A stretch of DNA of 21,326 nt from Aquincolibacterium sp964606385 (GTDB lineage Bacteria; Omnitrophota; Omnitrophia; Omnitrophales; Aquincolibacteriaceae), in the NCBI GenBank assembly GCA_964606385.1, contig CAZSFZ010000028.1:1-21326 (forward strand), in the 5' to 3' direction. A program made the translations under genes and the position numbers. Every line of letters starts with the position of its first letter. The first letter of the stretch is position 1. The notes beneath the pieces were generated by a model, which was not told where the DNA came from, searched no databases, and was given only the letters and a program-made list of their open reading frames with translations. Shown here one piece after another: positions 1-10,400 of this stretch.

Positions 1-1442
1 GCGTTCGTCAAGCGCTCCGTGTGCACAACGCGGAAAATATTTTTTTCTGTGTCTGCCACCACAAGCGGAAGGTTGGAGTCATATTCCAGTACGACCGCAT
101 GTTGTTTAAAATTCTCTATGCGTTTTTTAAGAATTTCGTATCCAGGCTGCCCGGCCCTTTCTTCCCAATACCGAAGGGCTTTGAGAACCTTCCGGGCGTG
201 ATCGCTATCGCTTCTTGTTTTCACATCGGTCTTGTCAAAGAGATTGTCATAAACTTGCCGATAGAAATCGACCGCCTCTGTCTTTCCGTACAGGATCCCT
301 TTGTCCGCGATCCGCGTCGTGCTCTCCGCTCGGGTATGATAGGACTTCCCCTTTCTGGCAATGGCGATCTCCGGCCGCGTCGAGAGGACCGCATCGTAGA
401 TGGGGCCGAGGTAATCTTCCATACGGGAAGTTAAAAAGAAAAGCAGCTGGCCGTAAAATTCAACCAAAGCTTCGGGGGTGTTTTCGCCTACCCGGATCTT
501 TTGAAAATAAGTCAATAACCCGCTTGATCCCGGGTCTTTTGCGCTCATTGCCTTTCGAAGCCCTCGAACGCCCTTAGTTTTTAGAACGGATCGGGCATGG
601 CTTATAAACTCGTCTAAACCGTCAAAATCGATCGAGAGCCTCGCGAGGAAAAGCTCATAAAGAGGTTTATAGAATTCTTTGGAATATCGATTTGGCTCGG
701 CAATAACCGCCGGAAGGGTTACTTTGCCGTCTTCCGGAACATTCCGTGAAATCCCGGAAGCAAGTTTATGGATATAGTTCGCAAGGTCATCGGCATTATC
801 AATGAAGAACGGATCCCGGCGCACAAGGGTTTCCCGCGCCGCCTGGGCGGATGTGAACAACGCCGCGGGAAATCCCGCCTTTTGAGCCATTTCAATATTC
901 CATTTCAGGTCGTCAAAGAAAATAACATCTTTCGGCTTGAGGCCGTAATCCCGGCGAAGTTGATCCCCGAGACCCCGGAAGATCTTCGGACCATCCCCTT
1001 TGCGGGTTCTGAGCCCGTAGGACGTAAAGACATGGTCCGCAAGCTTAAAAACTTCGGGATAACGGGTCCTCAGATGATCAATGTGAAAACGATTCGTATC
1101 GCTTAAAAAGAATATCTTGGCCCCGGTTTTTCTTGCCTGACCGATGAGCTCCACGGTTTCGGGCTTCAACGTAAAAATATCACTAAAGATATCAGCAAAC
1201 CGGTCCGTCGACAGCACGCCGACCCCCAACATGCCGCACAGAGACTCCAGGTAAACCTTCGGTGTGATCTCATCGCGTTCGAACGCGCTATAGAGCTCCG
1301 AATTGATGGCGAAATTGATAATACCTTCGGTGCTCCCGACGCGGCCTCCCAAAGCCCGGAACGCCAGGGCCATTTTGGAAAAATCGATATCAAAGATCAC
1401 ATTCCCGATATCAAACACAACCGCCTTGAGCGGCAACCCGGA
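1..1442 (-). other. Module 11 of the giant protein: HAD-superfamily (YihX-like) phosphatase domain and following region (residues 3316-3795, open)
   Basis: Directly after the last R-S-E-M-R comes LKAVVFDIGNVIFDIDF: HAD motif I with nucleophile Asp3326 in the F-D-I-G-N-V form typical of the YihX-like subgroup of small sugar-phosphate phosphatases. Motif II is IFFLSDTNRFH (Ser before Asp-Thr-Asn), the motif-III lysine region is TRKGDGPKIF, and motif IV is VIFFDDLKWN (Asp3492, Asp3493). All catalytic elements are present, so an active phosphohydrolase is likely. From about residue 3540 a helical, unassigned region continues off the left edge. Confidence 0.8.
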
Positions 1443-4400
1443 ACGCATCTCGGAACGCCCCGCTGCAGGATCACTCGGCGGCAACGGCATTTTTTCGAAC
1501 CATTCCTCGAATTTTTTCGACGTCGAGGAAAGCACATACCGGCTTGAACCCCAGAAGGATGCCCGGAACAGATCATTTCCATTCATTCGGATCACAGTTT
1601 CAACGGAAACCCAAAAAAGCCATTTCGTCCCCACGCTAAAGCTGATGGACGGATGGTCTTTGCTTTTGTGAAGCGACATCGAGACATGATGATCGCCATT
1701 ACGGACCACGGACCACGGAAGAGCCGCCAGAAGAGGGTGCGCCTCGATCATTTCAAAAATCCCGCGGACCAGCGACCGGATCCTCCATCCGGCAATATGC
1801 GAGATCGCGAGTTCATGGTGCCCCGGCCTTTCCCCCTTCGAGTCCGGAGACCTCATTTCCGAACGTTCTTGCCGGATGGTCCCTGCCATGGTCTGAATGC
1901 GGCGTATCGTGTCGTTGACATAGCGCAAGGCGTTCTCCTGAGAAACCACGGATAAGCGCTCTTTGTTCGCAGCAAGGCGTTTCAGTGAAGTCCCGAGGTC
2001 GATCACATGCCATTGAAGCGACGCGTACTGGCTATCTTCGGAAGCCTTATGAAGGTAGTGTGTCTTGTAAAGAATTCTCAGAAGCTGATAGCCGGCCGCA
2101 AATTCCCCGTTTTCAACCAGCGTCACGAGTTCCCGCATGGCGCGCGCGGTCTCCTGCCGGCGATATTGATGGATCAGGTATTGCGCCTGGGAACTGATCC
2201 CCGATTTCTTGCCGACAAGCGTTTCAAGCCTCGATTCCAGTTCTTTTTTCGCGGCCTCAAACATTTCGACCGCTTTTTCTGTGTGACGCGCGTCAAGTTC
2301 CGCCATCGCCGTTCGGATATTGGAAGCGGCATTCCCTTTTTCGTCCACGCGCCCCTTTTCCAGGCCGCCGTGGCGCCCGTTCATGATGAAATCCACGGAT
2401 TCCCGGATGTCTTCCAAGACATAGTCCGGAAGGACATCGCCGGAGGTCCTTAAAAGGTCGATTCCATAATCGAGATCGTTGATCCGGTCATAAACCTGGG
2501 CGAAATCCACTTCCTGATTGAGCAGGATATGGAACGAGCGCCGGACCGCGGTCGCGAGATCTTTGAACACGAATTCCCTTTTTTGCGGTTGGTAAGTCAC
2601 CGTGCCGTCCTCGAGCTCCTTGCGAACCCAGACATCCTGAAAGATCGTCACCGGGTCTTGTTTCCCGTTTTCATCCGGAGCGGTTGCCATCTTGAAGTTT
2701 TCGTAGTCATAGACCTGGGCCACATCTCCTTCGCGCCCAACCACCTGGATCTTCCGAATGGCGGCTTCTTGAAGAGCACGCCGGACACGCCAGCCGTACT
2801 CATGGGAAAGCTTCAAATAGCCGATCCGGATCGCCGTAAGGACCGTGAGGAGCGCCATTTCGTCGATCCTGGGTTCAAGGAGATAAGAAGAAGCCTGCAA
2901 GAGCTGCGCTTTAAGACGCGCTTTATAAAGAGCCGCGGCCTGGGCATTTAACTGCCGAAGCATCTCCATATTCCCATCACGATGCGCTTCGAGGAATTTT
3001 TTTTGAACGGCGGTAATCTCTTCCTTGAGTTTCCGGGACTCCGCCGTCAGCGCGACGGTTACTTCCGTCTGGGAGATACCCGCGGGCGTCTTGACGGCAT
3101 AATCATCCAGCGCCGTGTAGCGCGCCCGCTCGCCATCCATTCCCTCGCCAGCATCCGGGCGGATCTGACGGGCTATTTCCTTGAGCGTATCCGCATAGCC
3201 ACGCATCGTTTCCAAAATCAACGCCTGCTCTTCTTTGGCTTCCTCCGTATTCCTTGTACGGGCATCTTTCAGCGCCAGAAACCACTGGATCAGGTCCCGG
3301 TTATATTTCAGGAACTGCCGCGCCCTCATCCGCGCCCCATTCTTGAGCACCGTCGCTCTATCAATTTCTGCCTGGACCGCCTCTTGGTTCCTTACCTCGG
3401 ACCGGGATACAAAACGGACAAATGGTACCGTTAGATTTTCAAGTTTCGCGATAACTGCCGGGTCCAAAACAAGGCCAAAACTGCCATCACCATAAAAACG
3501 CACGCCGGGCAGATACCCGTCCGGGAGGCCGATGTCCTGCCATGGGATCCACTGGTCCACAAGATCCCCGCTTACTGGCGAGAGACGAGTATTTCTATCA
3601 TCCGCCTGCACGTGGATCCGGAGACCATGCGTCCCAAAATTAAGACGAGTGATATATCTCGATGAGGCCGGCGAACCCGCATGATAGATTTTCTGATATT
3701 CGAGAACAAACAACGGACCTTCCCGCCGGAGACTGATGGATTCTTCATCTTTTCCGGTCAGATGATAAAAAGTCTTCAGGAAACCGACCTCATCACTTTG
3801 CAGGACCGGTTCAAGATGGACGATCGGTTCCGAATCTTTTCGTTTTTCAAAAAGGTCCGGCTCTTTGTAATCAATAAAATTCCTTCCCTGTTCGATCCGT
3901 TCCGCGAGTTCCGATTCCCAGAAATCCTTATCGGTCTTCGCTTCCGGAAGCTCGCGAAGGGCCGGAATGCCTTGAGCTTCCCAGGCCGCGCGCAAGGCGT
4001 CAAAATTTTGAACTCCCCCGGCCCACTCGAATACAAGCGGTGCATCCGTCCGAATTTCCGAGCGTTTTTCAACAGGGATTTCGAGCTTTGCCATCACGGT
4101 TCCATCTTTAAGCGTAGAACGAACGGGGATATTTCCGCCAGTCATCTCACGGATCATTGCCTCCGCCCGTCCCTCCCCTCCAAGCCGGAGAATATCGCGA
4201 ATATTGCCGGCCCCGATCTTCCGGACCAGGCTGTCATCCTTCCGGACCTTATTCGCCACACGAACCATAAAAACATTCCGCTTCCGGTCCAGTTCCCAGT
4301 GAATCAGCACGGGAAGCGTCAGGTCCAGTTTATGGCCATAAACGATCGCGTTTTTAACCATCTCCGTCAGAACAAACCCGAGCTTTCGCTCCTCAGTCCT

Positions 4401-7400
4401 GAAAAACGGCCATCCCTGCTCGTCCGCCATCTCATAAAGACGGGGTTCCACATCCTTGGGAAGATAAAAACGGATATAAGCGGCAAGAAACTCCATCTTT
4501 TCGGAGAGCCTTCGATAAAATAAGTTGCCTTCCTTGAGATCGAGCCATGCGGGGTTCATCCCTTCGATCTGCACGGCATTCCAATGCCCATCGCGATTTT
4601 GGAAATCCTCAAAAACCGCCTTTGTATCGGCTCCAAGATTCAAAGACAGGTACTGACCTTCCCCGACCCCCGCGGCTTTCCATGGATTTTTTTGATGGCT
4701 GGAGACGGTATCCTTCGAGGCCGCGGATCCCAGCAAAGAACGCACCTCCGAACGGTTTCGGTCCCCCGAGGTTTCCCTGAATTGTCCGCCAGCGAACATT
4801 TGGCGAACTTCGTTTTCCGTATACGGAAAAACCATTCTGCTTTTCTGTGGATCGTATTCAGAACCAAAGAGATCTTTACCATCCTTGATAAAATCATCCC
4901 GGCGGAACGGATTTTTTTTGAAATAATCGCTGATCCGCGGGTCCAGAAACACCCCATCGATCTCTTCCAAGCTCTCCGTGATCGTTTCGTTGAAATCTTT
5001 CAGCTCCGCAACAAATCTTTCTGCATCACGCTGGGAATCGGCAAGATCTCCCACATCGAAAACCGCCACGCTTTGGTCGGACTTTCGGATCCCATAATTT
5101 CCGACAATGTTAAAGTTGTCGATATCGACAACGCCCCGTCGGTACATTGCGATCACGAATTGTTTATATTTTCCCACATAACCGATGGCGTCCCGGATCT
5201 CGGCGCCGGAAGCGCCCCTGCGACCTATCTGCTTGAGATATTCCACAAATGGAAGCAGTTTTTCCTGCACGATCGCGACAGGCGCCCGAACAGGCCCGCG
5301 GTCGGCCGTATTGAAGAAGAATGTCTTTCCGTTCTGTCGCCCGTCAAAAATCATGAGCGTCGCCGCAAGCCCTCCCAGCCGTGCTTGAGCGATACGCGCC
5401 CCGTTCAGAGCATAAAGATCGATATACCTCAAATTGCCTTCACTATTCGCGATCTTGACGACCCAACCGTCTTCGGGATCTTCATCCTTGTAAGCGATCA
5501 GATAGCGCCCGACCCCGCCATAACTCAATAGATCGGTCCAAACGACTTCCCTTTCCTCCGGAAGTTCGTCCCTTTTAGCCTCAACGATCTTTTGGATCGC
5601 GCTGACGAGATAACGGCCGTCCACTTCGTCAGCCTCTTCGATCCCCCATTCGATCAATTTTTGCCTCTTCCGGCTCAATTGTTCGATCTCATCCACTTCG
5701 ATCACTTGCTCCGGACGAAGCGTGTTCACCTGCTGGACGAACCGGTCGAAGATCGCCCATTTACTTTCCTTGCCATCCGAACGCCTCAAAGGACGACGTT
5801 TTTTTCTATCCTCCGAAGAACTGCTGCTGCTCGAACTGCGCATTTCGGAACGCACGGGGGCTTCACGCACTTCGTGGTTCGCAAACAGCGCGCGGATCGC
5901 TTCTTCCGAAAGAGGGAAATTCATTGCGAATGCGGGATTCTCACCCTTGGCGAGGTCTGCACCAAAGTAACTTTTCCGCGTTTTAGGGTCTTCAAAATCC
6001 GACGCTTTGAACCCGTTTTTCAGAAAATAAGCCGCGATCCCATCACCCACGTTGGTCTCAAGTCCCTTGACGATATATTCGTTCGTCACTTCGGTGGAAT
6101 CCGCAAAGCCATACGCTTCCTCATACCCCCCCGAAAGATCTCCGAAATCGAACAGGTAGACTTTTCCCGTCTTTTCGTCGACTCCATAATTGGCAAGGAT
6201 CCCGCCAAAATCCACATCCACAACGCTCCGCCGGAACATTTCAATCACAAGCTTTTTGAAATCTTCCAAGACCCGCTTCTGGGCCTCAAAATCCCCTTGT
6301 TGTTCCAGCTTGTACAGATATTCATAAAGAGGCGTCACTTTTTGCTGGATGATCGCGATATCGGTCTTTCTGAAAGTGCCGTCCTCGCGCTTATAGACGA
6401 ATTCTTTTGTGGCTCCCTCCGTCGCGTCAAGGATGATCGTGGGAACCGCTATATCCTTAAGACGCGGCCGGGCCAAATAAACGAATGCGTCCTGCCAATC
6501 GATCTGGACCGTGCGTTTCTTTTCCCTGTCATAGTAGGTTTTGATGATGTAATCGAAATCGTCGTTCAGATAAACCGCGAGATAACGGCCATGATTGCCT
6601 CGTCGCAAACGGTTGTCGACCTTCTTCGCGCCCTCTTTCGGAATCCGGTCGAGAAAATCCTTCACCGTAACATAGAGGAATTTTCCACGAACCCCTTCCA
6701 GGATCTCTGAAGAAACACCCGCTTCGAGGAGGATCTTTTTCCAAGCTCCGATACTCTCCTTGTCCCGTAACCGGGCGATCACATCCGGAGACAGCGTTGG
6801 CAGCAAGGTTTTTAGGATCTCGATCTCATAATCCTTCGCGGGACTCTTCCCGGTCACTCTTTCCGTCGACTCAGAAGACTCCGAGGAGGATGAAGAGGAT
6901 GACGAATTTTCACGCGCTTCCGAACGTGAGGATGATAGTGAGAATGTCAGGGTCGTACGCATCCCGGTCCGGACATCGCTCGTTCCGGTCTTTTTAAAAC
7001 GAACGCTCCGGTTGTCCTGCAGATTTTCTCGCTCCCAACGGTTCCCGCCATATTCGATTACTGCTGACTCCGCGTCCCGGCCAATCTTTGATAGAAGCCA
7101 GCCCTCGGGTCTTTTCATCCTTTTGCTGTGGAATTGCTCACCATTCTTGAAATGGATATTGGGATCCGCATCCGAAAGCCCGGGCCCTTGGTCTTCGACC
7201 ACTAATTTGAAGCGGGCCGCAGCCCCATCCGGACCGCGTTCGGCGTAAACACGCGCCACGCCGCCCTGACCGTACTGCACGGTACTGCGTGCTAACTCAA
7301 AGACGGAGAAGTAGCCTTTGAGCAATTTGGTCTGAAGGATCTCGTTGATCTTGATGAGAAGATCACCCGCCGCGTGTTTGGCATTGTCCGCCTCACTATG

Positions 7401-10400
7401 GGGCAATGCAAACTCAAGATCCGGGGCCGCATGACTTTCCTGAGCTCGGATTTCGCTGCGTTTAGAACCGGAAGGAACGGATGTGAAAAGCTCGAGAGCC
7501 GTCCCGTTATTCAGGACCAATCCCCAAGCTTCTTCGCTTGAAGGAATCTCGCCTGGGTCCGCATTGAAGACCCATTTCGTTGCTTCCAAAAGGACATGCT
7601 CGGCTTCCTGGTACGGCCGCCAGCCGCGACGTGAAGCCACCAGCCCCGCCACAAGTGCTTGAGGAGATAAGGCGGTTTCACCCCAAAAGTGTTCTTTATC
7701 TTTTTGCCGTGCCAGCGCCGCGGCCGCCATCAAGCGCTTTGCCGCATCCTCCGCTAAATCCTCCCGCACTTCCGCCCTAGCCTTTTCATTGATGGTAGCT
7801 TGGGCGGCCCCAATTTCCTTGCGGAAATTGATAGGCATTGGGACTGAGCGGACTGAAGCGGAGCCTTTCTCGACAGATTCAATCGCCGGACTTTCCTTGT
7901 CAGGAATAGTGAGAGGACGGATGGTGTCGGAATGAAGGCCGGGAAATACGGTGATCAGCCCCTTCGCGATCAGGGTAACGCCCAGCGCGGCAAGAAGCAG
8001 GTTGAAGATCTTTCCGATGACCTTGGCGCCTTCCTTGCCGAGTACTTTGATCACCTTTTCAGAATAGCGGAAGAGCACCGCGGTAAGCAGCATGTTCGTA
8101 AGGAACGCGGAAGCCACGACCGGCCAGCCGTATTGGCCTCGCAGGATCATGAGGGTCGTGAGCGTTGCCGGACCCACAATGAGCGGGATCCCCAAAGGCA
8201 CCACTCCCATCTCCTTCGGATCGAGACGCCGGTCAGTCGTGGAGGAAGTCAGCGAGGTCAGGGAGATCGTAAAAAGAAGCGCACCGCCCGCGATCATGAA
8301 GGTCCCGAGCGTGATCCCTATAAAATTAAAGAGCAGGTTCCCCGCGAAAAGAAAAAGCGCCCCGACGCCCGTGGCCGCGAGTAAGGATCTCTTCGAAAGC
8401 ATCTTCCTTTCCGAAGCGTCCTTCAAGGCGCCTGTCATGGAGAGAAACGTGACGGCCGAACCGATGGGGTTCACCACAAAAAAGATCGTCAGGAATGTCT
8501 TAATGAAATGGTCTTGCAAGAGCGCCGCTCCCGCGATCGCCCCCGCGATGACTGCAATAGCCGCTGCTTTTTTCCACGCGCCCCGAAGCTCGGAGCGCGA
8601 GGAAACAAAAAGACCCGCGCGATCACTCGCTGAATAAACGATCCCGCTCAACGTCTTAATGGATGTTTTGATCGTTTGAGCGTCTGCGGATGCGAGAGGA
8701 GAAGCGGTGATCGCGGCTCTGATCCGTTCCAGCTCCGCAAACATTTTTTCAAGCTCTAAGTCTAACCCGAATTCTTGTTTGAACTTCGCCCATGCCTCAG
8801 GCGCAACAGATCTCCTGGATCCCAGGATGGTCCTACTGAATCCTTCATCGCCAAGCCAGATGAAGTGCTTCCCGTCCTGAGTCTTAAAAAGAAAGATGTC
8901 CTCACCTTTGAGAATTCCTATCTTGCTTTCAAGCTTCGGAAGATCCTTTTGGATATCCGCTATGCTCTCGGGATCATCCTGATTCGATATCAGCATGGAA
9001 GCATTTGTGAGAATCGACTGAGCCTTCGACAGAAGAAAATGAGGCAGGGCAAGACTTAGACCCTCAGCGATTAGCGTTAGATCAGAGACTTCGTTTCTGA
9101 TTTCAGACCGAGCCCCTGCCTCGGACGCGATTTCGCCTGCAGGCATGACTTCCGAAGGTGTCTTCGGATTTAATTGGGCTGGGGCTGGGATAAGAATCTT
9201 TTTGGGAGGTAACTTTTCTGAGGCATAAATGGCACCAAAGTCCCCATCCCGAACCCTTAAAAGATTCCCGGGCGCAAGTGAAGCGGCCGCATAGGGAGTC
9301 TGATTCGCCGGCTGGGAGAGAAGATTGGCAATGTTCGCTTCCGTGATTGGGTGGGTCTTTCCGAGAGCTTGGAGTTTCTCGATGAACTTTTCGAGTTGAA
9401 CCGTCCATTTTTTCTTGAGGGTTTCAAACTCTTCGGAGTTCCCCGTGATCACTTCATCGATATAGCGGGTGTATCGGGCGTGGTCCGCAATGCGACCTTC
9501 CTGAGCAAGTTCTCGAATAATGTCGTCACGCCACTCTTTAGCATTGAGGGTATAGGGTTCAGGGTTTAGATTTTTACTATCCCCTATCCCCTGTCCCCTG
9601 TCCCCTAAAAGTTTTTCTGTGGTCGCTCTCGCAAAAGCGTCATAAAGATCGACCTTGCCGTTCTTCGGTCTGAAATATTTTTGCCATGAAACCTTGCCCT
9701 GCATCTGATCGAAATAGCGATTGTCCTGCGGGATCTCTTTGATGGCGGGAGACACCACCGCGTACGGGATCCCCTGTTCTTTCAATTGGACCGCAAGACC
9801 GGGGGTGTGAAAGCCGCCTGTGACGACTATCGTCCCACGGGCCACGGACCACGGGCCACGTTCCTGATCCATCCGTCCACGCGCGTCGGACCGCGAGAAA
9901 CCCTTTTCGGCAAGTGCCACGATCCTTTTCGAAAAAACAGCCTCACGCTTTTCGGCGATTTCGTAAAAGGAGAAGTAAACCCCGATCATATTTTGCAATT
10001 CATCCATTCGAATGCTAAATCCTTCAAAATCTTTCATCTCATCTCGCGGACCTTGAGCCACACCCCGGGTTTCCTTCGTGACCCGTGGCCCGTGGCACGT
10101 GGCCCGAATTTGTTCCCACTCACTTCGCGACAATTCGAACCGGACCAACTTTTCCAAAAGACGGAGCCGGCTGTCCAAAGCCGCAACCGCTTTCGCCTCG
10201 GGCGTCACAAAAAGCTTTTCGCGAACCCGGTCCAGAAACACCTCCAATTCCTTTGAGAACTCAGGGCCCTTGACGGCAACAAGCTTCCGGTGATCTTCCA
10301 TGACCTGCTGCAACTCCGCGGAGATCTTTTGGCCCTCCGGAAAGTATTTTTGAAGCTCATAGGCCAAAGCTGCTCGGCTGACATGCCCCGTACGGGAAGC

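Larger units (their letters stand above)
1443..9110 (-). repeat. Ten dispersed R-S-E-[IVLMA]-R pentapeptides delimiting modules of the giant protein
   Basis: Copies lie at residues 760, 931, 1310, 1488, 1846, 2212, 2442, 2662, 3175 and 3311 (first residue). The corresponding bases are 9096-9110, 8583-8597, 7446-7460, 6912-6926, 5838-5852, 4740-4754, 4050-4064, 3390-3404, 1851-1865 and 1443-1457. The fourth residue is I, L, I, A, M, V, I, V, M, M. No two copies share the same 15 bases, so this is conservation of peptide, not of a DNA repeat. Nearly every recognisable domain begins shortly after a copy. Confidence 0.9.

Noticed and set aside
3681..5531. Long plus-strand frames of 280 and 315 codons
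   Set aside because: They are antisense shadows of modules 6 to 8 of the giant gene and show no family similarity or ribosome-binding site.
5592..6710. A 372-codon plus-strand open frame
   Set aside because: It lies wholly opposite kinase-like module 5 and neighbouring sequence of the giant gene; the translation has no recognisable domain, whereas the minus strand does.
9879..9893. R-S-D-A-R at residues 499-503 as an eleventh delimiter motif
   Set aside because: It has Asp for Glu, lies inside module 1 and is not at a domain change; I kept only exact R-S-E-x-R copies.
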